Positions 47,901 through 56,222 of a stretch of DNA of 64,000 bases are shown here, piece after piece. The notes under the pieces were generated by a model. That model was not told the DNA's origin and ran no database searches. It saw nothing but the letters and a program-made list of their open reading frames with translations. Position numbers and translations under genes: made by a program. Source of the stretch: an uncultured Coriobacteriaceae bacterium (GTDB taxonomy: Bacteria > Actinomycetota > Coriobacteriia > Coriobacteriales > Coriobacteriaceae); contig CALUOP010000001.1 in the NCBI GenBank assembly GCA_944322305.1, positions 186,001-250,000 on the forward strand, written 5' to 3'. Each line of letters begins with the position of its first letter. The stretch's first letter is position 1.

Positions 47901-48314
47901 ATCGCTAGTGGCAGATGCCGCAGCAGGAGCCGGCACCTCATCTGCATGCGCCTCCACGGCGTTTGCTGCTACCGCATCGCCATCCACCCCGTCCGTCGCG
48001 GCAGACTGGGCTTCATCTTCGCCCGTCTCCCGCAAAGCACCTGCCTCAGGCGTTGCATCCTCCGCTGAAGATTCTCCCTCATCCGCGGCATCCGTCTCCG
48101 ACGTTGCGTCGTCTTCGGCAATCGCGTCATCCGACATGTCTTCGCTGGGAAACCCCGCATTCGTTTCCCCCGCAGGATCATCTTCCTGAACGGGCGCCTG
48201 CACCGCGAAAGCATCTGGTTCCTGCGCGAGAAGCCCTTCATCGGCATGCGCCGCAACCGGAACGCACAACGCAAGCGCGGCAGCAAGCACAGCGGCCATC
48301 CATCGTTTCCCCAT
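44955..48314 (-). CDS. Secreted ChW-repeat protein with an internal GT80-like (sialyltransferase) domain
   Basis: 1119 residues. Signal peptide (MAAVLAAALALCVPVAAHA), acidic linker to about 135, one ChW triad (140-275), a domain of about 410 residues (400-810), then two more triads to the C-terminus. The central domain resembles the GT-B fold of GT80 bacterial sialyltransferases such as Pasteurella PmST1. Motifs in order: LSDGS (Asp508, matching the catalytic-base DDGS), FYKGHP (His680), a Glu in AAELIL (Glu710) and GSSTF (Ser726-Ser727, CMP-phosphate binding). All four key positions are kept. A secreted sugar-nucleotide enzyme is unexpected; it may instead bind a glycan. ATG at 48314 after AAGGAGG. 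Identification is by motif and order only. Confidence 0.82.
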   Translation of the reverse strand: MGKRWMAAVLAAALALCVPVAAHADEGLLAQEPDAFAVQAPVQEDDPAGETNAGFPSEDMSDDAIAEDDATSETDAADEGESSAEDATPEAGALRETGEDEAQSAATDGVDGDAVAANAVEAHADEVPAPAAASATSDLTLSYRAHVSELGWQPYVDEGETAGTTGRSLAVEALRVKLSDTAQGGIRYTAHVAEIGWLKSWSQNDAKTGTEGRGLAMQALKMELTGSLADQYDLYYRVHVANIGWMSWAKNGEAAGTAGWGYAIEAVEIRLVEKNGPTPETENVLNVAYLPAAPVASQVGESTSVALSVSEAQNLLAAGVATDVRLAATMSYSGNVTRKVEDTVALSRIASGDYALDLGTYGRFSLSVTLLKSGREIRTSAQEVGVTASEYNLAPLSATFPVVLFSLSYWDISVNESGVTVPTMVMLDRPSAYDWGALPAGMYSLPYLSNPATSNYQAFADYVGDLYELNPESHFNLYINDITCSLIHQIIYANGIPEGSYAITMLSDGSATYEFTNEAFAVANPSARQAELIDLWNEAKAYAYRTGKVSPDYGFHMHWDSMYAVLTCEPGTEWWMTRTNLFTSGDNNVFANGIASDPHVVQKNVANMLTALQNRGDDVLSAFKRLYNFNDGYFSDAEAQGKKVMVLLGTYVSSEAHFEDYARLTMAYYGDDYAYFYKGHPNTPTALWPSKQEQLDALGITDVDSSVAAELILFFNPEISLSGYGSSTFNSASAEMAGGLFGATKEEALAPGASIDYHIMDWFASPVTEDTDAAIRVLCAPGDACYLIELSDELLQDAPYDFGIYSHNDDVIRYYQQQLDGSYRLVQVGDGKVGVRTEAHVAEKGWMPAVSGGETAGTVGENLPMEAFKLSLQNVPCSGSIKYRAHVAEIGWQDWVEEKGEAGTTGKALQVEAVQVRLDGKVSDRYDVYYRAHVADYGWLPWTSNGKIAGTQGYGKSLQALEIVLVEKGGEAPGKTGDAFVHTMVKTTAHVQDIGWQGAVGEGAAAGTTGKGKALEAVRVSLAGAPYKGDVRVRAHSAEIGWGAWVDGGNLAGTTGCALQLEAVKIELTGEMKEHFDVVYRAHVADKGWLDWVSNGEVAGTTGEARRVEAIEVKLVEKA

Positions 48315-48444
48315 AGCCAACCTCCTTGCCCCGTAAAGGCATATGCATAGGCGCCATTGTAGTTGAAGGGAAGCTTGAAACCGCAGCAAGCATCTTGCCG
48401 CTCCTTTCAGCGGCGCATGCGCGCCGCAAACGGATGCTCGGCAT

Positions 48445-48480
48445 ACAAAAACGCGGCTCCGACATGAGCGGAGCCGCGTA
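48445..48480 (-). terminator. Terminator of the amidase/glucosaminidase gene
   Basis: Stem ACGCGGCTCCG (48451-48461) / CGGAGCCGCGT (48469-48479), followed in the minus direction by TTTTG. Lies just after the stop at 48502. Confidence 0.85.
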
Positions 48481-48501
48481 TCCAACGCCATGTCACGTGC
48501 G

Positions 48502-51500
48502 CTAATACGTCAGCAACGTGTCGATCATGTTGGCGATGTCCTCTCCGTACCCGTCCCCGGGAACGGCCCACTTGCCGTCGAGCTCTTCTAGGCGGGTGGC
48601 GCTACCGCGCTTCACCAAGTTGAACCGCGGGTCCACGCACGTTTTGTTGAGGGGCCTGGTTGAGGCGTACGCCTTCAGATGCTGCGTCTGAGCGAGAAGC
48701 CCGGTGCCCACGTCCTTGAAGGAGGCACCAGGATCAATCGAGCTTGTAGAACCCAAGCCGCCGAAGTTGCACTGCTCAGCTTTAACCGCACCTCCGAACT
48801 GGAGCCAGCCGGTCTCCTTCATGGCTTGGCAGAACAGTACGTCCGAACGCACGCCCTCTGACTTGGCGGCAGCGTCAACCTCTAGGCAGTATTGCGATAC
48901 GGAAGAGGCGCCTTTGCTGTCGTACACCTTGGCAGGATATTCTTTGCCCATGTCTTGGTAGTAGGCAACCATCTGGTCCACCGATGCCAGCGACGTTCCC
49001 ATGATGTCCGTAGGGGTGCGGAACGGCGTCTCGGTTTTGCCGGGAGCCTTGCCGTTCTTCTCGATCAGCTTGATCTGGATGGCCTCGATGCCATACCCGA
49101 AACCCCGCGTGCCGGCGCGCTCGCCGTTTTTAGCCCAATCCATCCAACCGATGTTGGCTGCGTGTACGCGGTAGTACACGTCGTAGGTGCTGGCAGCGTC
49201 GCCGGAAAGGGAGATACGCACGGCCTCCATCTGCTTTCCCTTGCCAACGGTGCCCGCGTACTTGGTAAGCGAGGTGGTAACTGGATCGACCCAACCAAGA
49301 TCCTGCACGTGTGCCTCTATGCTCACCTTGCCCTCGCCACCGGGGAAGTACGCCTCGAGCGCCTGCACAGCAAGGGCCCTGCCCGTTGTACCGGCAACAG
49401 AACCGTCCGCGACAAAGCCCTGCCAACCGATCTCGGCCACGTGTGCGCGATATGACAGCTTAGGTGCCTTGAACGCACCGGAAGTTGAACCGGGAGCCTT
49501 ACCGTTTTTCTCGACCAGCTTAACCTGCAGAGCCTGCAAACCGTAGCTGTAGCCCTCGGTACCGGCGCTGGCACCGTTTTTGGCCCACCCGAGCCAACCG
49601 ACTTCGGCGGAGTGCGCACGGTAATACACGTCGTACTTCTCAGCCATTTCGCCGGTTAGCTTGATCTGCACGGCTTCGATCTGCGTTGACTTGCCGGTAG
49701 TGCCCGCGGTGCCCGTTGTCCAGTCTTGCCATCCGCTGCCGGCAACGAACGCACGCGTTTGAACGGTGCCGTCATACACTTGGTTGGCAAGCGAGACCGA
49801 CACGGCCTCGACCGAAAGCCCCTTACCGGTGGTACCCGCCGTGGCGCCGTTCTCAACTGCGTTCTGCCAGCCGACCTCAGACACGTGCGCGCGGTAAGAA
49901 ACAGACACCGGCTTTTGGCTGAACGCATATGAAACCGCGTTGGCCGGGTTGGCGGCAGGAGCCTTCTCACCCTTCTTCTGCAGCACGATCTGAACGGCTT
50001 CGATAGCGTTACCGTAACCCTGCGTGCCGGCGTTTTCCCCGTTTTTAGCCCATGCCATCCAACCGATATTGGCCGCGTGCACGCGATAGTAGATGTCGTA
50101 CGACTTGGAAATTGAGCCGGTCAGCTTGATGCGCAAGGCCTCGATCTGCTTGTTTTGGCCCGTGGTGCCAGCGGTTTGCCCAGCAGCGAAACCATTTCTC
50201 CAGCCGATGTCCTGAATATGCGCATCAATAGAAAGACCACCGGACTCTTTGCCAACATCGAGAGCAACGTTGATGGCCTCCACATGCTTGGACTTCCCCG
50301 TGGTGCCAGCGGTTTTCCCTTCGCCCACATAGCCCTGCCAGCCGATGTCCTGCACGTGGGCACGGTACATAAGAGTGGGCTCGGCGCTTGCCTTGTCACG
50401 ATACGCGTCGGCCGTTGAGCCGGGCGCCGCAGATCCCTTGGCAACCAGCACGACCTCCATTGCCTGCGCGTCGTAGCCGTAGCCGCGCGTACCGGCACTC
50501 TCGCCGTTCTTTGTCCATCCGAGCCAACCAATCTCGGCAGAGTGGACGCGGTAGTACACATCGTAGCGGTTTGCCGCATCTCCGGTCAGCTTCACCTGTA
50601 TCGCCTGAATGGGCATGTTTTTACCAACGGTACCGGCGGTTGCGCCGTTACTCACCCAACCTTGCCATGTGTTACCAACATATGCGCGGTATTCAATGTC
50701 GCCGATGGACGCCGGGCCGTTCTGCAGCTGCACGGTGAATGCCTGCAAGCTCTTGTTCTTTCCGGTGGTGCCCGCGACCTTCTGGTCGTACACCGCGTCC
50801 TCCCAGCCCAGGTCGGCAATGTACGCCGTCACCTTAACCGAGGCAACGCGTTGCGCATCCGCCTCCCTGCCCAAGTTGTACTGCTCGGCCACCGCGGCGG
50901 CATGCCCGACGCCCATCTGACGACGCACGTCGTCGCTCGCCAGCTTTGAGGCGTCGCCGCCATTGTCGATAAAGCCCTCCTCGATGAGGATGGCGGGAAT
51001 GCCATGCCGGCGCGACTCGCGAATCACGCCAAGATAATCGGGCCACGAACCGTCCGGGTACGCCGGATAGTCGCCATCCGGCTCGAAGTTGTCGTACTTG
51101 AGGCCGCGGCTGCTGAGCCCGAGCTGCTCAAGCTTAGCGATGACCTTCTGAGCCAGCTGCGTGCCCACCACATTGGTCTCTTGGTTAAGATAGCCGCCCG
51201 GATACGGCACGTATACCTCGGCACCCCTGCCGCCGCCTGAGTTGATGTGAATGCTTACGAAAACATCCGCACCAACCGAAGCCGCAAGCTCCGCGCGCTC
51301 CTGAACGCCCACGAACTGGTTTTGAGAACGCGTCATGTAGGGCGTGACACCCGTGTAGGTGTCGAGCTCGTCGCGCATATGAGAGGCGATGGACCAAGTA
51401 AGATCGCTCTCTTTAAGGCCGTTCCCGCTGGCACCGGGATCATAGCCGCCATGACCCGGGTCAATCGCCACGATAAGGTAGTCCTCGCGCGTGGATGCAA

Positions 51501-52293
51501 CAGCCGAACGCGCTTTGCCTTGGATAGAGGCCATGGGTGTTGCTTCCTCGGCGCTTTGCTCAACGCCGGCGGAGTCCGCTTGGGCAATCGCATCCGCAAC
51601 GGAATCGGCGGCAACCGGGTTGCCCTCGTCGTCAAACGAGAATGCCGACACGCCCAGCTCGTCTTCGTTGGACAGTGCCTCGGCGTATCCCTCGTCAACA
51701 ACATCGAACACCGCGCCGCCCTCATCTGCACCGGCCAGCTCAACTGAAACAAGCTCAGTTGGGCCGGTTAAGGTGTAGGAAACGCGCTCAAGCCGATATG
51801 CGCCGGTTGCCGTGATCTCAGGCGAGAACAACATCGCGTTACCCGCGAATTCTGACGCCTCAACTTCAACTACCTCTCCATCGTCGCCCCCGAGCGTCAA
51901 CGTTGCCTGTTGAACCTGGGCATCCTCGTCGGCAAGGCCGATTAAGATGTAAAGCTGATCTTGCGCCGTCACCACATCATCGCTGAGGTACACATACGCA
52001 AGGGCATCAAGCCCCTCGTCCGTCGCCAACGTCTCGTCCGAATCGGCGGGATCCGTCTTCGCGTCCTGCGACTCGCTTGCGGGTGCAACATCCTCTGCGT
52101 TCCTTGCGTTCGCCTCTTCTTGCGAAGCCGCAGCGTCCTGAGCCCCCGTTGCATCCCCGTCTCCCTGCTCCACGGCCGAAGCGTCCGCTGCGGCCTGATC
52201 GGCAAACACTGGCACCGGAAACGCCGCTGCGCACAGGAGCGCGAGCGCAGGCAGGAACCTCTTAACACGCCATAGCAATCGTCTGTTTTGCAT
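48502..52293 (-). CDS. Secreted Amidase_3 / ChW repeats / GH73-like glucosaminidase
   Basis: 1263 residues. Signal peptide (FLPALALLCAAAFPVPVFA), acidic linker, a beta-rich domain (about 95-200), then an N-acetylmuramoyl-L-alanine amidase (271-475). The zinc-site residues are DPGHGG (His281), KESD (Glu295) and VSIHINSG (His349), with catalytic ILIEEGFIDN. Twelve ChW repeats in four triads follow, then a C-terminal glucosaminidase-like domain (about 1100-1263) with MKETGWLQFGG (candidate catalytic Glu) and CNFGGLG. Cuts the stem peptide from MurNAc and the glycan at GlcNAc, so a complete separase-type enzyme. ATG at 52293 with AGAAGGG upstream. Confidence 0.93.
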   Translation of the reverse strand: MQNRRLLWRVKRFLPALALLCAAAFPVPVFADQAAADASAVEQGDGDATGAQDAAASQEEANARNAEDVAPASESQDAKTDPADSDETLATDEGLDALAYVYLSDDVVTAQDQLYILIGLADEDAQVQQATLTLGGDDGEVVEVEASEFAGNAMLFSPEITATGAYRLERVSYTLTGPTELVSVELAGADEGGAVFDVVDEGYAEALSNEDELGVSAFSFDDEGNPVAADSVADAIAQADSAGVEQSAEEATPMASIQGKARSAVASTREDYLIVAIDPGHGGYDPGASGNGLKESDLTWSIASHMRDELDTYTGVTPYMTRSQNQFVGVQERAELAASVGADVFVSIHINSGGGRGAEVYVPYPGGYLNQETNVVGTQLAQKVIAKLEQLGLSSRGLKYDNFEPDGDYPAYPDGSWPDYLGVIRESRRHGIPAILIEEGFIDNGGDASKLASDDVRRQMGVGHAAAVAEQYNLGREADAQRVASVKVTAYIADLGWEDAVYDQKVAGTTGKNKSLQAFTVQLQNGPASIGDIEYRAYVGNTWQGWVSNGATAGTVGKNMPIQAIQVKLTGDAANRYDVYYRVHSAEIGWLGWTKNGESAGTRGYGYDAQAMEVVLVAKGSAAPGSTADAYRDKASAEPTLMYRAHVQDIGWQGYVGEGKTAGTTGKSKHVEAINVALDVGKESGGLSIDAHIQDIGWRNGFAAGQTAGTTGQNKQIEALRIKLTGSISKSYDIYYRVHAANIGWMAWAKNGENAGTQGYGNAIEAVQIVLQKKGEKAPAANPANAVSYAFSQKPVSVSYRAHVSEVGWQNAVENGATAGTTGKGLSVEAVSVSLANQVYDGTVQTRAFVAGSGWQDWTTGTAGTTGKSTQIEAVQIKLTGEMAEKYDVYYRAHSAEVGWLGWAKNGASAGTEGYSYGLQALQVKLVEKNGKAPGSTSGAFKAPKLSYRAHVAEIGWQGFVADGSVAGTTGRALAVQALEAYFPGGEGKVSIEAHVQDLGWVDPVTTSLTKYAGTVGKGKQMEAVRISLSGDAASTYDVYYRVHAANIGWMDWAKNGERAGTRGFGYGIEAIQIKLIEKNGKAPGKTETPFRTPTDIMGTSLASVDQMVAYYQDMGKEYPAKVYDSKGASSVSQYCLEVDAAAKSEGVRSDVLFCQAMKETGWLQFGGAVKAEQCNFGGLGSTSSIDPGASFKDVGTGLLAQTQHLKAYASTRPLNKTCVDPRFNLVKRGSATRLEELDGKWAVPGDGYGEDIANMIDTLLTY

Positions 52294-52403
52294 ACGTGCC
52301 CGACCCTTCTCTTCTTGCAACACATGCGTTGAACAATAGCAAAGCGTATGGATACCAAACGTACGGTGAACGATATCTGAAAGAAACGTTACATTTCGTC
52401 ACG

Positions 52404-52450
52404 CAAAAGCCCCCTTCTGCAGAGCGGACGGCTCGCAGAAGGGGGCTTGC
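52404..52450 (-). terminator. Terminator of the GH25-like/NlpC-P60 gene
   Basis: Perfect 14-bp stem AAGCCCCCTTCTGC (52407-52420) / GCAGAAGGGGGCTT (52435-52448), with a GAGC/GCTC inner pair and TTTGCG after it in the minus direction. Confidence 0.88.
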
Positions 52451-52481
52451 CAAAACCGATGGGCCGATAGCCCGCTCAGTG

Positions 52482-55400
52482 TTACCCCACGTAGGGGCGC
52501 GCCGCGCCGATGACCGCGCCGCGCGAGCTCAGGCTCCTCACGCTTACACCCTGACGAGGCCACGAATCGATGATCTGGTTGTTACCCAAATAGATCGCAA
52601 TGTGACCGTTGTAGTACACCACGTCGCCACGCTGGAGGGACGACGTGCTCACCGGCTTGAAGGTGTTGTTGCGGTACCAATTCATGGAGTTGTACGTCTG
52701 TGAAGGCAGCCACCGATGGTTGTACGGGTTGTACCAACCCATGTCCATACCCGTGGCATATAGGCACTGCAACACCAATCCCGAGCAGTCAACCGCGCCG
52801 CCGGGAGCCGTGGAGTACGGCTCGATGTACTGCGTGCCCAAGTAGTCGAACGCACGCGTAATGAACGCGTTGATGCAGTCGTTGCGCGTTGCGTTATAGG
52901 GAATGGTGGAAGGCGAGACATACGTGAACTCGCCCGTGCAGTAGCTCGGAAGCTTGACCGTTTTGTTGCTCACCTTGGGATAGGGGTTCGGGTTCTGAAA
53001 GCCGATGTAGGGCAGGCTCTGCTTGCTGGAATACGAAGCGTCGCTTGTGCTGCCCGGCGCGGAAGCACCCTTGGCGTGCACCGCGACCTGAAACGCTTCC
53101 ACACGTAATCCGCACGACGTAGTGCCAGCCGTAGCACCGTTCTTTGCCCAGCCGAGCCATCCGAAGTCCTCAACGTACACGCGATACCAGATGTCATAAC
53201 GATTCGCAGCGTTACCCGTAAGCGAGATCTGAATGGCTTCGATCTGCTTTGCCTTGCCCGTCGTACCGGCGGTTGCACCGTTTGACACAGCGCCCTGCCA
53301 ACCGATGTCCTGCACATGGGCGCGATAGCTCACACCGCCGGTAACGGCATCTGAGCTATAGGTAACCGAGAAAGCCTCGAGCCTGAGCGAGCGACCGGTC
53401 GTGCCAGCAGTGGCGCCGTTGGTGACCGCGTTGCCCCAAGCAACGTTTGCCGAGTATCCCTTGTAGGTGATGGTCGGTGCGTCGATATACGGCGTCGCCG
53501 TGGAGCCCGGAGCGCCGCCACCCTTCTTCACCAGCTTGATTTGCACTGCCTCAACTGGGCAGCTCAAGCCCGTGGTGCCAGCTGTGGCGCCGTTCTTGGT
53601 CCAGTCAAGCCATCCGTAGCCCGAGGAGTGCACACGGTAATAGATGTCGTACGCATCCGCCATCTCACCGGTCAACTTCATCTGAATAGCCTGGATAGAG
53701 CGCGCCTGGCCGGTTGTCCCCACAGATCCGGTCTTCCAGCTTGCATCCCACCCAAGGTCGGACACATGCGCCTTCATCTGCACGGCGCCCGAAAGCACTT
53801 GGTTGGTAAGGCTTACGCGCAGAGCCTCAACGGCCAAGGAGCGGCCCGTGGTACCGGCGGTCTGCCCTCCCGCAACGCTGCCCTGCCAGCCGATGTTCGA
53901 AACATGCGCTTGGTAGGAAACATCCACCGGTTTGCGACGGAACGCATCTGAAGTGACGCTTCCCTCGGCGGACGGGGCGCTTTCGCCTTTCTTAACCAAC
54001 CGAATCTGAATAGCCTCGACACCATAGCCGTAACCCTGCGTGCCGGCGTCGGCGCCGTTTTTAGCCCACGCCATCCAGCCGACGTTTGCAGCATGCACGC
54101 GGTAGTAAATGTCGTACTGCTCGGCCAGCGCGCCGGCAAGTTTTATCCGTACCGCCTCGATATGGCGCGCCTGTCCCGTGGTACCCACGGTACCCGTTGA
54201 CCACGCGTCGTCTTTGGGCCACCCAACGTCCTGCACGTGAGCCTGCATCTGGACAGTTCCATCCTGATCGGGAAGCAGGTTGGAAAGGTTGACGGTAAGG
54301 GCCTCGATGGATTTTGACTTTCCGGTGGTTCCTGCAGTCGCTCCGTTTTTGACTGCGCCCATCCAACCGATGTCGGAGACATGGGCGGAATAGGACACGG
54401 CAATGCCGTCGGACACGAACGCCTTGCCAGACGCTTCCCCAGACGGATCGCCGCCCTTCTCCACCAGCTCTATCTTCAGCGCTTGCAAGCTGTAGCCGTG
54501 CCCCTGAGTGCCAGCCGGCTCGCCGTTCTTGGCCCAGCCCAACCAACCGACCTCAGCGCAATGCGCCCGATAGTACACGTCGTAGCGATCGGCAAGCTCG
54601 CCTGTCAGCCGAATCTCAACGGCCTCCATCTGCTTGGACTGGCCGGTGGTGCCAGCCGAAGCCGTGCCGGTCTTCTCGCTTGACCTCCAACCTTGCCAGC
54701 CGATATCTTGCACATGGGCGTTTACCTCAACGGAGCCCGCGATGCCGCTTGCCGCGAGCTTGACATCCAAGGCCTCCATAGCCTTGTTCTTGCCGGTGGT
54801 CCCGGCTTCCTTACCGTTGCCCACAAAACCTTGCCAGCCGATGTCGGCCACGTGCGCGCAGTATTCAAGCGAAGCTGTTCCCGCGGACTCTGTCTCCCAT
54901 GGAACTTCCTTGCCGACCCAGTAACTCAAAGGCAGCGCGGCGCCCGAAGAGATGCCCGAGACGGCACCGGCCTCGGTGTACTCCCATGTGTCTGCATCGT
55001 CAATCGAGCATGAAGAGACGGACGGCTCGGCCACCCAACGGTCCCATGCGTCAAAGGCCGCGTCCGTTAGATACTGCTCCCACCACGAGGCCTCGGCATA
55101 TATGCCCACTGCATATCCCTTAGCCTCGAGAACGCTGGCGAAAGTTTTCGCCATAGCGGCAAAAGTCGCAGCGCCGCCTTCAATGACACGGTAGGTGTTC
55201 TGGTCGTCACGGCCACTCGGCTCGCCAGTTTCAGGATCAACGTTCTCGAAATCGTAATACACCGGCAGCGAGAGATCCTCGGCGTCGACTCCAGCTGCAG
55301 CAAGGCGCTTAACGGTTCCCTCAGCTTCGTCTTTTGCCGTAGCGGCATCCCAGGCATACGCGTATACCCATACGCCGAAAGGAATGCCGTTTTCCTGACA

Positions 55401-56087
55401 TCCCTTGACGTTGGCGGCAAACTGCCCGTCAACGCCGGTGTCTCCCCAGCCCAAACGAAGGATGGCAAAGTCTACGCCCGCCTTCTTCACCGCAGCCCAA
55501 TCGATAACTCCGTTGTGTTGGCTAACGCTCACGCCCAGCGGAAGGCTATCGCTCGTTTCGGTGCCAATGCTCTCCGAGTACAGGGAAACGCCTGCGCTCA
55601 CGTCAGCCCGAAAGATGCCATTCTCAAAGCGCCACGAATTCTCAAGTCCCGCACCTTGTGCAACGCCGACGCCTTGTTCCCCTGCAGCGACGGCATCGCC
55701 CTCCGCTGTGTTAGCGGCTCCGCTCTCCGCGGGGAGCCCTTCATCCGGCACGGATGCCCCAGCGCTTGACGCAGTATCCTGCGCCTCGCTGTCCGTGCTC
55801 TGTTCCCCTGCAACCGCAGCATCCTCGGAAGACCCCTGCGACACGGTTGCCGCGCTGGCTGTAGGGTGCTCCGGCTCTTCCGCAACGGCCTCTTCAGCAG
55901 AGGCGCCTACGCTCTCAGAGCGCACCCCCCCCCCAGACGCATTTTCTGCCGTTTGCTGCTCCGCCAACGCGGCCGCGCCGTCATCGCCAATCGATTGCGC
56001 AGCGTACGCGGACAGTGGCTGCATCACGGGCATCCAGCACAGCGCTCCGGTGAGAAACGCCGCGACCACCCGCTCCCTGAATCCCAT
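52482..56087 (-). CDS. Secreted degenerate-GH25 / ChW repeats / NlpC-P60 protein with a G10 tract
   Basis: 1201 residues. Signal peptide (VAAFLTGALCWMPVMQPLSAYA), low-complexity linker, GH25 fold (180-405), twelve ChW repeats in four triads, and a canonical NlpC/P60 domain: DCSGLV (Cys1101), GDVVYYNGHIAIYLG (His1162). In the GH25 part the first catalytic Asp is Ser187 (GVSVSQHNG instead of GIDVSQWNG) and the VDMNYW Asp is lost (LPLSYW), while YYDFEN is kept. So it is likely a binding module or pseudo-enzyme, with the endopeptidase doing the chemistry. A run of ten G codes SGGGV at residues 51-55 and could cause phase variation. ATG at 56087 after AAAGGGG. Confidence 0.93.
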   Translation of the reverse strand: MGFRERVVAAFLTGALCWMPVMQPLSAYAAQSIGDDGAAALAEQQTAENASGGGVRSESVGASAEEAVAEEPEHPTASAATVSQGSSEDAAVAGEQSTDSEAQDTASSAGASVPDEGLPAESGAANTAEGDAVAAGEQGVGVAQGAGLENSWRFENGIFRADVSAGVSLYSESIGTETSDSLPLGVSVSQHNGVIDWAAVKKAGVDFAILRLGWGDTGVDGQFAANVKGCQENGIPFGVWVYAYAWDAATAKDEAEGTVKRLAAAGVDAEDLSLPVYYDFENVDPETGEPSGRDDQNTYRVIEGGAATFAAMAKTFASVLEAKGYAVGIYAEASWWEQYLTDAAFDAWDRWVAEPSVSSCSIDDADTWEYTEAGAVSGISSGAALPLSYWVGKEVPWETESAGTASLEYCAHVADIGWQGFVGNGKEAGTTGKNKAMEALDVKLAASGIAGSVEVNAHVQDIGWQGWRSSEKTGTASAGTTGQSKQMEAVEIRLTGELADRYDVYYRAHCAEVGWLGWAKNGEPAGTQGHGYSLQALKIELVEKGGDPSGEASGKAFVSDGIAVSYSAHVSDIGWMGAVKNGATAGTTGKSKSIEALTVNLSNLLPDQDGTVQMQAHVQDVGWPKDDAWSTGTVGTTGQARHIEAVRIKLAGALAEQYDIYYRVHAANVGWMAWAKNGADAGTQGYGYGVEAIQIRLVKKGESAPSAEGSVTSDAFRRKPVDVSYQAHVSNIGWQGSVAGGQTAGTTGRSLAVEALRVSLTNQVLSGAVQMKAHVSDLGWDASWKTGSVGTTGQARSIQAIQMKLTGEMADAYDIYYRVHSSGYGWLDWTKNGATAGTTGLSCPVEAVQIKLVKKGGGAPGSTATPYIDAPTITYKGYSANVAWGNAVTNGATAGTTGRSLRLEAFSVTYSSDAVTGGVSYRAHVQDIGWQGAVSNGATAGTTGKAKQIEAIQISLTGNAANRYDIWYRVYVEDFGWLGWAKNGATAGTTSCGLRVEAFQVAVHAKGASAPGSTSDASYSSKQSLPYIGFQNPNPYPKVSNKTVKLPSYCTGEFTYVSPSTIPYNATRNDCINAFITRAFDYLGTQYIEPYSTAPGGAVDCSGLVLQCLYATGMDMGWYNPYNHRWLPSQTYNSMNWYRNNTFKPVSTSSLQRGDVVYYNGHIAIYLGNNQIIDSWPRQGVSVRSLSSRGAVIGAARPYVG
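55925..55934. repeat. Homopolymer C10 (G10 on the coding strand)
   Basis: Ten consecutive C on the plus strand, coding G10 in the N-terminal linker of the GH25-like/NlpC-P60 gene, right after the signal peptide. The longest homopolymer I noticed in the window. Confidence 0.97.
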
Positions 56088-56117
56088 ATTCGACCCCTTT
56101 CTCTGATATCGACAGAT

Positions 56118-56123
56118 GTTATA
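56118..56123 (-). promoter_or_regulatory. Possible -10 for the GH25-like/NlpC-P60 gene
   Basis: TATAAC in the minus direction about 30 bases before the ATG, in a short A+T-rich gap after the galU terminator. No good -35 found. Confidence 0.35.
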
Positions 56124-56155
56124 AAGCTTACCGCTCTTCGATTAGATGGTGTAAC

Positions 56156-56192
56156 ACAAAAAAGGGAGCCGCGCAGCGCGCGACTCCCCTTC
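56156..56192 (-). terminator. Terminator of galU
   Basis: AAGGGAGCCGCGC / GCGCGACTCCCCTT stem, then TTTTTTGTG in the minus direction. Confidence 0.85.
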
Positions 56193-56222
56193 ACGTAACA
56201 ATATCGATTGCAGAGTAGAACC

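Noticed and set aside
38600-55000. Regularly spaced similar DNA units that could suggest a CRISPR or tandem satellite
   Set aside because: The units code for ChW protein repeats of about 43-47 residues with diverged DNA, and no spacer-repeat structure exists.
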